A stretch of DNA of 13,956 bases from Campylobacterales bacterium (GCA_015662615.1 DQTU01000211.1:1-13956), one strand, 5' to 3'; shown: positions 1-8,253, numbered from the stretch's first letter. Numbers and translations are program-made. Notes: generated from the letters alone by a model not told the origin.

Positions 1-150
1 AAATACATAATGCATGGCTACTATAAGTTCAACTACTCCAAGTGTTGAGCTTAAATGACCGCCATTTTTACTGACGGTTTCTAAGATTCTTTTTCGGATC
101 TCTGTACATAACTCATTTAGTTCATCTATACTTTTGTTTTTTATATTCAT
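1..150 (-). CDS. dxs: 1-deoxy-D-xylulose-5-phosphate synthase, N-terminal fragment (cut by window edge)
   Basis: The first 50 codons of an open frame run off the left edge of the window. The translation begins [20 protein letters not shown] and contains the stretch [16 protein letters not shown], which is the conserved N-terminal GGHL-S-LG-VELT segment of DXS that helps form the thiamine diphosphate site. DXS condenses pyruvate and glyceraldehyde 3-phosphate to 1-deoxyxylulose 5-phosphate, the first step of the MEP isoprenoid pathway in the cytoplasm. The ATG (148-150) lies 6 bp after the fliH stop, so it is probably co-transcribed with the flagellar genes. I recall the same fliH-dxs order in Campylobacter. 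Only about 8% of the usual roughly 600-residue protein is visible, so integrity cannot be judged. Confidence 0.9.
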   Translation of the reverse strand, partial: MNIKNKSIDELNELCTEIRKRILETVSKNGGHLSSTLGVVELIVAMHYVF

Positions 151-156
151 GTTCGT

Positions 157-918
157 TTACTCTTTGCCTATAAGTTCCATTGCTTTATCTAATCGTGTAG
201 AGATAGTTCCATCAATATTTGCAGAATTACTTAGTATTACAACGCCCCCACGACTAATAGCTTCGTCTACCACTATAGTAATGGAATCTGCGTTAAAATG
301 TTCTGATATCTCTTCGAAATCGTTTGCATTTACTTTGATAGTGAGTGCTCCTACACTTTTAAGTGTTTCAATTAATGCAGTTGCAATTGATTTTGCTACT
401 TTTGCAGAGTCATTTTCTAACTCTTTTTTAATGACTTTTTTTGCAATTAAAATAGCACTATCTACAAGATCTTCTTCAATATTTTTAAACATTTCATCAA
501 TGTGATTCTTTTGCTCTTCCAAAATAGTAATTGAGCGTATTAGCTGGCTTTTTAGTTCATCATTCTCATTTTGGAAAGTTTCGCTTGTCTCTTTGATCCC
601 TTCAACTTTTCCTTTATCAAAAGCCTCTTTTGTTTTTGCGTTTAGCTGCTCTTGTTGTGCTTTGCTTTGATTTTCTAGTTCTATTTGGAGTGTAACTATC
701 TCTGAAGTGAGTATGTCAACTTTTTCAAGAAGGGAATTAAACTCTTCACTTTTTTCTTCAGGTTTTGACTCTTCTATGATATCTTCAGTTGGTGTAGTCT
801 CTTTAAAAAGATTTATATCAAATGTTGTTTCTTCACTAGAATCTACTTCTAGTTTCCCAAATTTATATTTTTGGATTGTTACATTATTGGATTCGTCTGA
901 ATTAATTATATCGCCCAT
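157..918 (-). CDS. fliH: Flagellar assembly protein FliH (export ATPase regulator)
   Basis: FliH binds the flagellar type III export ATPase FliI, holds it inactive in the cytoplasm and docks it at the export gate and C ring. The 253-residue product has a polar, acidic N-terminal third, a Glu/Gln/Lys-rich central part predicted to be coiled coil, and a C-terminal FliH/V-ATPase subunit E-like domain. The domain ends in a GGVVILSNSANIDGTI segment followed by STRLD, matching the family's conserved GG-x-(I/V)-(x)n-G-x-I-D-x-x-I-x-x-R-L region. I chose the ATG at 916-918, 7 bp after the fliG stop (926). A longer frame could begin at a GTG at 949-951 inside fliG, adding 11 residues; this is less likely because it needs a 26-bp overlap. 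No strong Shine-Dalgarno precedes the ATG, consistent with coupling to fliG translation. Its place directly after fliF and fliG supports the assignment. Confidence 0.9.
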   Translation of the reverse strand: MGDIINSDESNNVTIQKYKFGKLEVDSSEETTFDINLFKETTPTEDIIEESKPEEKSEEFNSLLEKVDILTSEIVTLQIELENQSKAQQEQLNAKTKEAFDKGKVEGIKETSETFQNENDELKSQLIRSITILEEQKNHIDEMFKNIEEDLVDSAILIAKKVIKKELENDSAKVAKSIATALIETLKSVGALTIKVNANDFEEISEHFNADSITIVVDEAISRGGVVILSNSANIDGTISTRLDKAMELIGKE

Positions 919-925
919 ATGCTCA

Positions 926-1957
926 TTACTCAATAACCTCGTCTGCTTCACCCATTTGTACTAGACCTTTTTCAGCTAGTTTTTGTACCTCTTCTACAAT
1001 TTTTCGTTGCGCATCTTCAACATCTTTTACTTTTGTAGCGCCCAAAAATCCCATCTCTTCTTCAAATGCTTCGGCTGCACGCTGGGACATGTTTTCAAGA
1101 AATTTTTCTTTTAGATCTCCACCAGCACCTTTGAGTGCTATCATAAGTTGATTTTTATCCAGTACTTTTAGTAATTCTCTGATTGCAGTAGCATCGAGTT
1201 TATCAATGTCTTCAAAGGTAAACATGAGTTCCTTAATAGCATTCGCAAGTTCATTGTCTGATTTTTCGATAATCTCCATTGTTGATTTGGTTGCCTTTTG
1301 ACCAAGTTTGTTAAGTATTTCAGCCACAGCACGTGGACCTCCAACTTCAACTTTATAGGAGGTGAGAGATTCTAATTTACTCTCTAATACTGCGGATACC
1401 CTTTTGATAATTGACGGTGAGATGTCACCTAGATTGGCCATACGGATAGTCACATCAGCTCTAAGATCATCCTCAAAAAATGAGAGTGTCTCAGCCGCAG
1501 CTACAGGGTTCATGTGTGCTAAAATAAGGGCAATGGTTTGTGGATGTTCATTAACGATAAAATCTGCTAATTGTTCTGGTTTTACCTTTGCAAGGAAATT
1601 AAAGCTTTTGGCTTCATTTAACTCTTTGGAGAGTTTGTTAAGTATGTTTTGTGCAGTATCGGCTCCAAAGGTTTTAAACAGAATCTCTTTAGCATAATCA
1701 AGTCCACCATTTACGATATACTGATTTGATTGAAACAGTGCGGCAAACTCTTCTAAAACAGCAGTTGCAACAGGTTTATCATAATTTTCCAATCTTACAA
1801 GATCGGCTGAGAAATCTGTAACCAACTCAACATCCATGTTGGCAAAAAGTCTAGAAGTTAAATCATCTCCAATTTGGGTAAGTAGTATGGCAATTTTTTT
1901 ATCCATAGTAAGTTCTTCATAAATTACTTTTTGTTCATCAGTTAGTTCAGTGATCAT
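926..1957 (-). CDS. fliG: Flagellar motor switch protein FliG
   Basis: FliG is the C-ring protein that contacts the stator MotA, generates torque, and joins the MS ring (FliF) to FliM. The 343-residue length is typical. The N-terminal domain (about 15-115) would bind the FliF tail. The middle domain (about 120-205) carries the EHPQ motif at 137-140 within NEHPQTIALILAHM, used for FliM contact. A Gly-Gly hinge sits at 206-207. The C-terminal domain has the MFTFEDI segment at 245-251 and the charged torque helix region near 268-295, including KNQLMIALKGA and NMSQRAAE. The ATG at 1955-1957 is 1 bp from the fliF stop and has AAAGAG upstream as a modest ribosome site. Such tight spacing suggests translational coupling that keeps ring components in proportion. 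No key motif is missing. Confidence 0.97.
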   Translation of the reverse strand: MITELTDEQKVIYEELTMDKKIAILLTQIGDDLTSRLFANMDVELVTDFSADLVRLENYDKPVATAVLEEFAALFQSNQYIVNGGLDYAKEILFKTFGADTAQNILNKLSKELNEAKSFNFLAKVKPEQLADFIVNEHPQTIALILAHMNPVAAAETLSFFEDDLRADVTIRMANLGDISPSIIKRVSAVLESKLESLTSYKVEVGGPRAVAEILNKLGQKATKSTMEIIEKSDNELANAIKELMFTFEDIDKLDATAIRELLKVLDKNQLMIALKGAGGDLKEKFLENMSQRAAEAFEEEMGFLGATKVKDVEDAQRKIVEEVQKLAEKGLVQMGEADEVIE

Positions 1958-1958
1958 C

Positions 1959-3656
1959 TTAAAACTCTTTGTCGTTTTCTACGATAGATTTTAATAACTT
2001 AGCTGCATCTTCAGGGTTTTGTTCTATTTCAGAACGTATTTTTTGAAGTAGTACTTCATGTTTTAGCTCTTCTTCGTCCATACCAGATTTAATTCCAAGC
2101 TCCTCTTCTGCTTTTTTCTTAGCTTCGTTGTACTCTTTCATAGCATCGGTATCTTCTTGATCTTCTTCGATTTCAATTTCGTCAATCATCTCTTCTTCTA
2201 CATTGTATTCTTCAAGCATTCTTTCTCCAAATGGTATGATAATCTTTCTGTAAAATATAAAGAGTAAAAGACCAGCCATAAGATATTTTAGAAGTGGTAA
2301 AAATGGGTTGATATAGTTTGTGGCAATATTAGATATATTTTCAGCCATATCTTTTGGTTTTTGTGCTGAAATTGGGTTAAATTCAAAATTACTCACAGCA
2401 ACTTCGTCACCTCTTTTTTGACTATAGCCGAAGCTGTTTTTCACAATGTTTGTAATGGCTTCTATTTCACTACCCTCAAGTGCAACATATTCTAATTCCT
2501 GTAAAGGATTACCCTCTTCATCTTTTTTGGGAATATATTTTCCATCTATGACTACTGAAGCTGTGATGCGTCTGATTTTTGCAAACTCACCTTTTATGTT
2601 GGTTACTTTTTTAGAGATTTCGTAATTTGTTGTTGTGGAGCTTTTTTCGTACTTCTCTCCCTCTTTTTTATCATTTTCTACACCTTGAACAGGACCAATA
2701 TTACTTATAGCGCCTGGAACTCCGCCACTCTCTTTGGTGCTTCCTCCCTCTTTGCTCTCTTCAGTACTTTGTTCACTTCTTACGACGGATTCAGGATCAT
2801 AAAATTCACTTACAGTATCTCTTTGCTCAAAATCAAAATCAATGGTAACTTTAGCAACAACTTTATCAAGACCACCTAATATGGGAGCTAATACTTTTTC
2901 AATTTTCTTCTCATAAGCTCTTTCGTAGTCACTTTTATATTTTATTTGTGCTAACACTAAGTCCGATTCAAAACCGTCATCTGTTTGAGTTCCTAATGGT
3001 TCACCCTCTTGGTTGACAATTTTTACATTTTCCGTCGAGAGCTTAGTGACTGATGCAGCAATGAGGTTTTTGATACCAATAATTTGTTTATTACTAAGCT
3101 TCATGTTGGGATTGATGTTTAATATGACTGAAGCTGTTGGCATAGTAGCTTTTTCTACAAAAACACTCTCTTTGGGTAAAGCAATATGTACTTTGGCATC
3201 TTCAATGGGTGTAAGGCTTCCTATAGTTCGTGCTAGTTCTCCCTCCAACGCTCTTAAATATTTGATTTTTTGAGCAAAGTCAGTTTCTCCAAAATCTTGC
3301 TTATCAAAGAGTTCAAATCCAACTTTACTATTTTTTGGGATTCCCAAAGCTGCAATCGTTATACGCTCTTTATAGACAAAATCTTTAGGGACTTTTATAG
3401 TGCCTTCATTGAGGATTTTATAGGGAACATTATCTTTTTCAAGCTGTTCTATAACAAGAGCGGAGTCAGATGCACTGATATTGTCAAATAGAACTCTATA
3501 TCCGTCAAGTGTGCCATTCTTTGCATTGGTATAAAGGACTAAAAAGACTATAAAACCTATTACTGAAACCGTAGAGGCTCCAATAATGGCTTTTTGTTTG
3601 GTAGTTAAGCTTTGAAAAAGAGCAGTAATCTGTTCCAAAAGTGTCTTAAAGTCCAT
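1959..3656 (-). CDS. fliF: Flagellar MS-ring protein FliF
   Basis: FliF forms the inner-membrane MS ring on which the flagellar basal body and export gate are built. The 565-residue product shows the expected layout. There is a short cytoplasmic N terminus and a first membrane segment at about 23-43. Periplasmic ring-building motifs (about 50-220) include ERITIAALGIPKNSKVGFELFD and YLRALEGELARTI. The third ring-building motif is interrupted by a Ser/Glu/Gly/Lys-rich loop at about 290-345. A second membrane segment lies at about 452-471, followed by a cytoplasmic tail that is very acidic at 482-503 and ends in a helical FliG-binding region. The ATG at 3654-3656 follows an AGGA ribosome site that overlaps the hisC stop region. 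A 7-bp gap to hisC and a 1-bp gap to fliG indicate co-transcription with the amino-acid genes upstream. Confidence 0.97.
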   Translation of the reverse strand: MDFKTLLEQITALFQSLTTKQKAIIGASTVSVIGFIVFLVLYTNAKNGTLDGYRVLFDNISASDSALVIEQLEKDNVPYKILNEGTIKVPKDFVYKERITIAALGIPKNSKVGFELFDKQDFGETDFAQKIKYLRALEGELARTIGSLTPIEDAKVHIALPKESVFVEKATMPTASVILNINPNMKLSNKQIIGIKNLIAASVTKLSTENVKIVNQEGEPLGTQTDDGFESDLVLAQIKYKSDYERAYEKKIEKVLAPILGGLDKVVAKVTIDFDFEQRDTVSEFYDPESVVRSEQSTEESKEGGSTKESGGVPGAISNIGPVQGVENDKKEGEKYEKSSTTTNYEISKKVTNIKGEFAKIRRITASVVIDGKYIPKKDEEGNPLQELEYVALEGSEIEAITNIVKNSFGYSQKRGDEVAVSNFEFNPISAQKPKDMAENISNIATNYINPFLPLLKYLMAGLLLFIFYRKIIIPFGERMLEEYNVEEEMIDEIEIEEDQEDTDAMKEYNEAKKKAEEELGIKSGMDEEELKHEVLLQKIRSEIEQNPEDAAKLLKSIVENDKEF

Positions 3657-3663
3657 TACAATC

Positions 3664-4767
3664 CTATATAGTTAAAACCTCTTTAAAGGCTTCCAAAAAT
3701 CTGCTATTTTGTTCAGGTGTACCGATAGTAACTCTGACACCATTGACGCCATAGCTTGTTAAATCTCTAATTATTATACCTTTTTTTAATAATATTTGGG
3801 CTATATTTTTAGAGTTTCGTTTGCTAGTAAAAGTAAAAGTAATAAAATTTGTATAACTATCAATGAAATCTATTTTATTTTCTTTTGCAAAATCTTCATA
3901 TTTTTTCATCTCACTAAAGTTGTTTTCAATTGTTTTTGCAACAAATTCATTATCTTCAAGTGCAGCTTTTGCAGCTTTCAAAGAGAGAGATGTTACATTA
4001 AAAGGAGGTCTCATTTTATAAAGTGCTGTCATGATTTCTTCACTCGCAATGCCATATCCAACTCGCATGCCACCAAGACCGTAGGATTTTGAAAATGTTC
4101 CAAGATAAAGTGTATTTGGAAAAGTCTCAATTAACTCTTTTGGGTCAATTTTCATTTTTGGATTTTTAGCCATTGCAAAATCTTGATACGCGCCATCAAC
4201 TACTACTAAAGTATTGTCATCAATCTTTTTTATAAAATTAAAAACATCTTCTTTTTTGAGACACTCTCCCAGTGGATTGTTTGGTAGGCATAAAAATATA
4301 ACACCGATATCTTTCTCTTTTTTATAAAGGTGTAAAAATTCATCAAGATTGTGTTGGTGAGATGGTGTTTTTATAACCTTTGCTCCAACTTGTCTTGAAT
4401 AGATATCATACATGGCAAAGGTTGTTCGTGCTGTTAAAACTTTTTTATATTTGTTTGCTTTTGCATTTATAGCAAATGAGATAACCTCATCACTTCCAGC
4501 ACCCATTATAATGTTTGCAGTTTGTACTTGAAACTTATCTGCTAAAGCTTCTTTTATCTCGCTCATGCTATCGTCTGGATACATGTGGACTAAATGGGCG
4601 TTGTCTTGAATAGCTTTGACTACTTTTTCACTTGTACCAAAAGGATTTTCATTGGAAGCTAATTTTATGATATCTTTTGCATCAATTCCAAACTCTTTAA
4701 TTACCAATTCTATAGGTTTTCCACCCTCATAAACTTTTATATTTTCTAACTGTTTGTTAAATTTCAT
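3664..4767 (-). CDS. hisC: Histidinol-phosphate aminotransferase HisC
   Basis: This PLP-dependent class I/II aminotransferase interconverts histidinol phosphate and imidazole-acetol phosphate; many members also transaminate aromatic amino acids. In the 367-residue product I see SNENPFG (38-44), GAGSDE (89-94) for cofactor phosphate contact, LPNNPLG (161-167), DGAYQDF (191-197) and the PLP-lysine motif FSKSYGLGGMRVGYG with Lys227. I set the start at the ATG 4765-4767 because GGAG lies 6 bp upstream and the protein then begins MKFNKQLENI, close to family N termini. An upstream TTG at 4792-4794 lacks such support. The start overlaps the pheA end by 11 bp. Sitting directly after pheA, it may supply the phenylpyruvate aminotransferase step as well as the histidine step; that dual role is inference. 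Confidence 0.93.
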   Translation of the reverse strand: MKFNKQLENIKVYEGGKPIELVIKEFGIDAKDIIKLASNENPFGTSEKVVKAIQDNAHLVHMYPDDSMSEIKEALADKFQVQTANIIMGAGSDEVISFAINAKANKYKKVLTARTTFAMYDIYSRQVGAKVIKTPSHQHNLDEFLHLYKKEKDIGVIFLCLPNNPLGECLKKEDVFNFIKKIDDNTLVVVDGAYQDFAMAKNPKMKIDPKELIETFPNTLYLGTFSKSYGLGGMRVGYGIASEEIMTALYKMRPPFNVTSLSLKAAKAALEDNEFVAKTIENNFSEMKKYEDFAKENKIDFIDSYTNFITFTFTSKRNSKNIAQILLKKGIIIRDLTSYGVNGVRVTIGTPEQNSRFLEAFKEVLTI

Positions 4768-5827
4768 CTTTTTCTCCGCTGACATAAGAACCAAGCCATT
4801 TTATTTTATTTGGTGAATTTGCTATAAGTGTTTTTATCTTTTCATCTTCAATATGTCCTTTAAAATCTATAAAAAAGATTGATTCAAACTTCTTCTCTTT
4901 AACAGGACGAGATTCTATTTTTGTAAGATTTATCCCAATATCTTGAAAACTCTGTAAAAAGTCTACCAAACTACCTGGTCTATCTTCTGTTTGTGCAAGT
5001 ATAGAGGTTTTATCATGTTCACTTTTTTGGTTTTTAAAATCACTTAAGATAAGAAACCTTGTCTGATTTGCCAAATTGTCTTCAATCTTCTCAAAATGGA
5101 TAGGAAGTTTGTAAAGTTTTGCAGCGATATGTGAGCAGATCGCTGCTGAGGAAGGATCCTCTTTTGAGCGTCTTGCTGCTGCTGAAGTAGAGCGGGTTGG
5201 GATAAACTCAACTTCATGCAAAAAGTGCTCTTCTAAAAAGTTTTTACATTGATTGTATCCTTGTGGATGTGAGTAGATTCGTTTGACATCTTTAAGATCA
5301 TCAACTTCAGTAGCAAAAGAGTGGTGGATATCCATGTAAGTTTCAGCAACGATCAAAGAGTTATACTTTTTAAGACAATCCAATGTTGCTCCAACTGCTC
5401 CATCTGTATTGTTCTCAATGGGAACAATTCCAAACTTCGCCTCTTTGTTTTCCAAAACTTTAAAAACTGACTCGATAGAACTAAGTGGAAGATAGTAACT
5501 CATAGCCCCAAAACGACTCTCAGCCGCTTGATGAGAGTAACTCCCCTCAGGTCCAAGATAGGCTACTTTTTCAGGAAGCTCTAAATTTCTACTTACCGCA
5601 AAGATTTCCATATAAATTGCTTCAATTGCATCTTCAGTTAACTGCCCTTTGTTTTGATTGCAAAGTCTTTGGATAATCTCTTTTTCTCGCTCAGGTCGGT
5701 AGATTGCGGAGCCATCATTTTGTTTGATTTTTCCTACCTCTTGGACATATTCCATTCGTTTGTTTAAAAGCTCTAATAGCTCATTGTCTAATTTATTAAT
5801 GCTTAGTCGTAAGTCATCTAATGTCAT
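4757..5827 (-). CDS. pheA: Bifunctional chorismate mutase / prephenate dehydratase (P-protein)
   Basis: The enzyme makes phenylpyruvate from chorismate in phenylalanine synthesis. The 356 residues comprise three parts. An AroQ-type chorismate mutase domain occupies about 1-85 (LRLSINKLDNELLELLNKR, with YRPEREKEI at 43-51). The prephenate dehydratase domain (about 86-265) includes LGPEGSYSHQAA (91-102), GIVPIENNTDGAVG (133-146) and the catalytic NQTRF motif (254-258). A C-terminal ACT domain (about 272-350) contains GSLVDFL and ESRP (305-308), the phenylalanine-sensing signature, so feedback inhibition by phenylalanine is expected. The ATG overlaps the lysA stop by 4 bp (ATGA) and has AAGGAG at 5836-5841 within the lysA end, so translation is probably coupled. 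Its end overlaps the hisC start. Confidence 0.96.
   Translation of the reverse strand: MTLDDLRLSINKLDNELLELLNKRMEYVQEVGKIKQNDGSAIYRPEREKEIIQRLCNQNKGQLTEDAIEAIYMEIFAVSRNLELPEKVAYLGPEGSYSHQAAESRFGAMSYYLPLSSIESVFKVLENKEAKFGIVPIENNTDGAVGATLDCLKKYNSLIVAETYMDIHHSFATEVDDLKDVKRIYSHPQGYNQCKNFLEEHFLHEVEFIPTRSTSAAARRSKEDPSSAAICSHIAAKLYKLPIHFEKIEDNLANQTRFLILSDFKNQKSEHDKTSILAQTEDRPGSLVDFLQSFQDIGINLTKIESRPVKEKKFESIFFIDFKGHIEDEKIKTLIANSPNKIKWLGSYVSGEKDEI
4774..4777 (-). promoter_or_regulatory. Ribosome binding site that fixes the hisC start
   Basis: GGAG sits 6 bp before the ATG at 4765-4767, inside the 3' end of pheA. It favours that ATG over the in-frame TTG (4792-4794) and ATG (4783-4785) further upstream. 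Confidence 0.75.
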
Positions 5828-7029
5828 TGGATAAACTCCTTTTCAAGTGCTATCATATCGTCAAAAGTCTCTCTTTTTCGGATAAGTCTCTCTTTCCCAT
5901 CTTCTAGTGCAACTTCTGCAACTTTCCCTCTTGTGTTGTAGTTACTGCTCATGGTATAACAGTAAGCTCCAGCAGCTTTGATGACTACTAGATCATTATG
6001 TTCAGTTGCAGGAAGTTCTATATCTTTTGCGAAAAAATCACCACTTTCACATACTGGTCCTACCACATCAGCTAAACTAATATTGTCTTCTTTGTCTAAA
6101 ACTTCTATTTCATGGTAAGCATTATAAAGTGCTGGTCGGATAAGGTCGTTCATGGCTCCATCAACGATAACAAACCTTTTATCACCATTTGTTTTTTCAT
6201 AAAGCACTTTGGTTAAAAAATACCCACTCTCACCTACTAAAAATCTGCCAGGCTCACATATTATAGTAACATCTAGTGTTGTGAGAGTTGAAAAAATTGC
6301 TTGTACATAATCATAAGGTTTTATCAACTCTTCATCTTTATACTTTATCCCAAGCCCTCCACCGATGTCAAAAAACTTTAGGTTTATATCCAAAACTTTT
6401 AGATTTCGCACCAAGTCTGCTACTAACTCACTTGACTCTCGAATTGGCTCTAATTCAGTGAGTTGTGAACCGATATGAAAATGAATCCCCACTGGTTCTA
6501 AAAATTCAGAATTTTTAGCTTTGATGTACATTCGTTTTGCATCTTCTATATCTACACCAAACTTGTTTGAACTTAGTCCCGTTGAGATATAAGGGTGTGT
6601 TTTAGGGTCAATGTTTGGATTTACTCTGATACTGATTCTAGCAACTTTTCCAAGTGCTTTGGCTTGTATCTCTACTCGCTCTAATTCAGCTTCACTCTCA
6701 AGGTTGATCATAAGGATATCTCTCTCGATTGCCTCTTTAAGCTCTTCATCTTTTTTGCCAACACCGCTAAAGATAATCTTATAACTTGGAACTCCCGCTA
6801 AAAATGCTCTTTGAACTTCACCGATAGAGACACAGTCACATCCTGCACCTAAGTCGCCTAAATGTTTGATAACGGAAAGATTTGAATTGGCTTTTACTGC
6901 ATAGCAGATAAGAGATTTTTTAGCTCGAAAAGCCTCTTTTAGTGCATTGTATCGTTCAGTTATGTGGTCAAAATTATAAATATAAAGTGGTGTATCGTAA
7001 GTCTTGCTTAAAGCTTGAAAGTTTATCAT
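5824..7029 (-). CDS. lysA: Diaminopimelate decarboxylase
   Basis: LysA decarboxylates meso-diaminopimelate to L-lysine, the last step of lysine synthesis, in the cytoplasm. The 401-residue product is a fold type III PLP enzyme. The PLP lysine is Lys46 in YAVKANSN. HFHIGSQL spans 183-190, GGGLG (223-227) contributes to the phosphate site, EPGR spans 259-262, and CESGD (327-331) carries the active-site cysteine donated to the partner subunit. Near the end are AGAYCYTM and SSNYN, matching the C-terminal Tyr-containing motif. The ATG at 7027-7029 has AGGG about 9 bp upstream within a possible hairpin. It follows the cytochrome gene after 48 bp and overlaps pheA by 4 bp. It is the first gene of the lysA-pheA-hisC-fliFGH-dxs block. 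Confidence 0.96.
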   Translation of the reverse strand: MINFQALSKTYDTPLYIYNFDHITERYNALKEAFRAKKSLICYAVKANSNLSVIKHLGDLGAGCDCVSIGEVQRAFLAGVPSYKIIFSGVGKKDEELKEAIERDILMINLESEAELERVEIQAKALGKVARISIRVNPNIDPKTHPYISTGLSSNKFGVDIEDAKRMYIKAKNSEFLEPVGIHFHIGSQLTELEPIRESSELVADLVRNLKVLDINLKFFDIGGGLGIKYKDEELIKPYDYVQAIFSTLTTLDVTIICEPGRFLVGESGYFLTKVLYEKTNGDKRFVIVDGAMNDLIRPALYNAYHEIEVLDKEDNISLADVVGPVCESGDFFAKDIELPATEHNDLVVIKAAGAYCYTMSSNYNTRGKVAEVALEDGKERLIRKRETFDDMIALEKEFIQ

Positions 7030-7034
7030 AGGAA

Positions 7035-7057
7035 GTACCCTGTTTTTATGGGGATAC
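7035..7057 (-). promoter_or_regulatory. Possible hairpin over the lysA ribosome binding site
   Basis: On the minus strand the 48-bp gap before lysA contains GTATCCC, a loop of about 10 nt, then GGGTAC. These can pair as six base pairs with one bulged T. The right arm includes the AGGG that would serve as the lysA ribosome site. The stem is short and could be chance. Confidence 0.3.
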
Positions 7058-7077
7058 TATCCAAAAATCTCTTAGGT

Positions 7078-7644
7078 TTAGGGAATATCTCTTCTTGGTA
7101 AATCTCTTAACATTTTAAGAGGGGGCCTGTACATTTCATCACCAGTTGGATGTTTGTGTGGATGTTGCGTTTGATTTGACGAGTTGATCTGTTTTGGATT
7201 TATAGGGTGTGCTTCACTTTTCCAGCTTATATGGCATGAGATACATGTGAGTGTTAGTTCGTGAAAAGCTTTTTGTGTTTTTGTCCAATCCTCTTCATCG
7301 ACAACTTTTATGATTGCATCTGCTATGTGGTGCAGTTGTTTGTCAAACTCTACTAAGGTATCTTTAAAGGCTTGATATTGAAATGTTTTCATGATAAGCC
7401 ATGGTTTATGATTTGGTGCTTTGTGATGTGCTATCTCATAAGCTCCATCTTTGACCATTTGTCTGTTTTGTGTAAGGATACCTTGATGAACCATTAAGGA
7501 AGAACGACCCATAATTTGCATAAGCTCTTTATAGGTCATATCTGATTTTTGTTTGCTATCGACCAGTGTTTGTGCTTTATCAGCAGCATAAGTATAACTG
7601 TTTAAAAAAACTAGAATTATTATAAAAATTTTGATGGTGGACAT
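7078..7644 (-). CDS. Periplasmic c-type cytochrome, class II-like, with His-rich tail
   Basis: The 188-residue product has a hydrophobic signal peptide (about 1-20, ending Tyr-Thr-Tyr-Ala) and a single haem-attachment motif CISCH at 134-138. The motif lies towards the C-terminal end of a largely helical domain, not near the N terminus. That placement is typical of class II (cytochrome c'/c556-like) four-helix haem proteins; methionines at 42 and 45 in LMQIMGRS are candidate axial ligands. After the haem motif is an unusual tail (about 145-188) with HPHKHPTG and several prolines. The product should be periplasmic; the electron partner cannot be told. The ATG directly abuts the stop of the DedA gene with no gap, so coupling is likely. 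I recognise the family but not a specific named protein. Confidence 0.8.
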   Translation of the reverse strand: MSTIKIFIIILVFLNSYTYAADKAQTLVDSKQKSDMTYKELMQIMGRSSLMVHQGILTQNRQMVKDGAYEIAHHKAPNHKPWLIMKTFQYQAFKDTLVEFDKQLHHIADAIIKVVDEEDWTKTQKAFHELTLTCISCHISWKSEAHPINPKQINSSNQTQHPHKHPTGDEMYRPPLKMLRDLPRRDIP

Positions 7645-8247
7645 TTATAATGTTTTCTTTTTATGATTCCTTACATAGAATGTAATTCCGATAACCAAAA
7701 GTACTAAAACCCCAATTGTAATCTCTTTTAAATTGCTCTTCCATAACTCTTCATTTGCCCCTACAAAATACCCAAGAGCTGCTAAGATTGCAACCCAGAT
7801 ACCAGCTCCTAGTGATGTGTACGCTGCGAATTCGCCAACATGCATCTTTGATAATCCTGCTGGAAGTGAGATAAGTTGTCTGATACCAGGGATAAGCCTA
7901 CCTGTAAAAGTAGAGATATGTCCATGGCTTGTGAAAAACTTTTCCAATTTAACGATAGATTCCTCTTTTATAAAAACATATTTACCATATTTTATCAACA
8001 GCTTCCGTCCCATAGAGCGTGCAAGATAGTAGTTGAAAAGTGCTCCTCCCAGAGAACCACCAAGACCTGCCAAAATCGCAAGCCAAATATTCATCTTCCC
8101 CTGAAATGCCAAATACCCAGCTGGAATCATAGCAGCTTCGCTAGGAAAAGGAAAAAAAGTACTCTCTAAAAACATCATGATAAAGATACCCCAGTATCCC
8201 CATTGGTTAACAAGCTCTAAAACAAAGTCTACTATTTCATGTAGCAA
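7645..8247 (-). CDS. DedA (VTT/SNARE-associated) family inner-membrane protein
   Basis: The 200-residue product has several hydrophobic segments and the DedA motifs: an acidic residue at Glu28 followed by FPFPSE (32-37), GGALFNYYLARSMGR (67-81), GRLIPGIRQLISLPAG (116-131), and a C-terminal membrane helix at about 176-193. DedA proteins are inner-membrane transporters; members in other bacteria have been linked to returning undecaprenyl phosphate across the membrane and to membrane potential maintenance. The gene directly follows uppP (10-bp gap), which makes the same carrier monophosphate, so a carrier-recycling role fits, though this is inference. The start is a TTG (8245-8247) with AAGGGA 6 bp upstream overlapping the uppP stop. 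The next in-frame ATG lies too far inside the protein. Confidence 0.9.
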   Translation of the reverse strand: MLHEIVDFVLELVNQWGYWGIFIMMFLESTFFPFPSEAAMIPAGYLAFQGKMNIWLAILAGLGGSLGGALFNYYLARSMGRKLLIKYGKYVFIKEESIVKLEKFFTSHGHISTFTGRLIPGIRQLISLPAGLSKMHVGEFAAYTSLGAGIWVAILAALGYFVGANEELWKSNLKEITIGVLVLLVIGITFYVRNHKKKTL

Positions 8248-8253
8248 ATCTAA

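Noticed and set aside
134..505. Rightward open frame of 123 codons opposite fliH
   Set aside because: Its Ser/Phe/Ile-rich translation is the mirror of the fliH coding strand, with no family resemblance and no ribosome site.
919..951. GTG start giving an 11-residue longer FliH
   Set aside because: It would overlap fliG by 26 bp with no clear ribosome site; the ATG at 916-918 just after the fliG stop fits better.
3270..3491. Rightward open frames opposite fliF and other genes
   Set aside because: They are antisense shadows of strongly conserved genes, without start signals or recognisable products.
3773..3778. Exact TATAAT on the minus strand inside hisC, about 120 bp before fliF
   Set aside because: It has no -35 or extended -10 and is explained by Ile codons in KKGIIIRDL.
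4768..4794. TTG or ATG starts giving a longer HisC
   Set aside because: Both lie inside pheA, while the ATG at 4765-4767 has GGAG at ideal distance and gives a typical N terminus.
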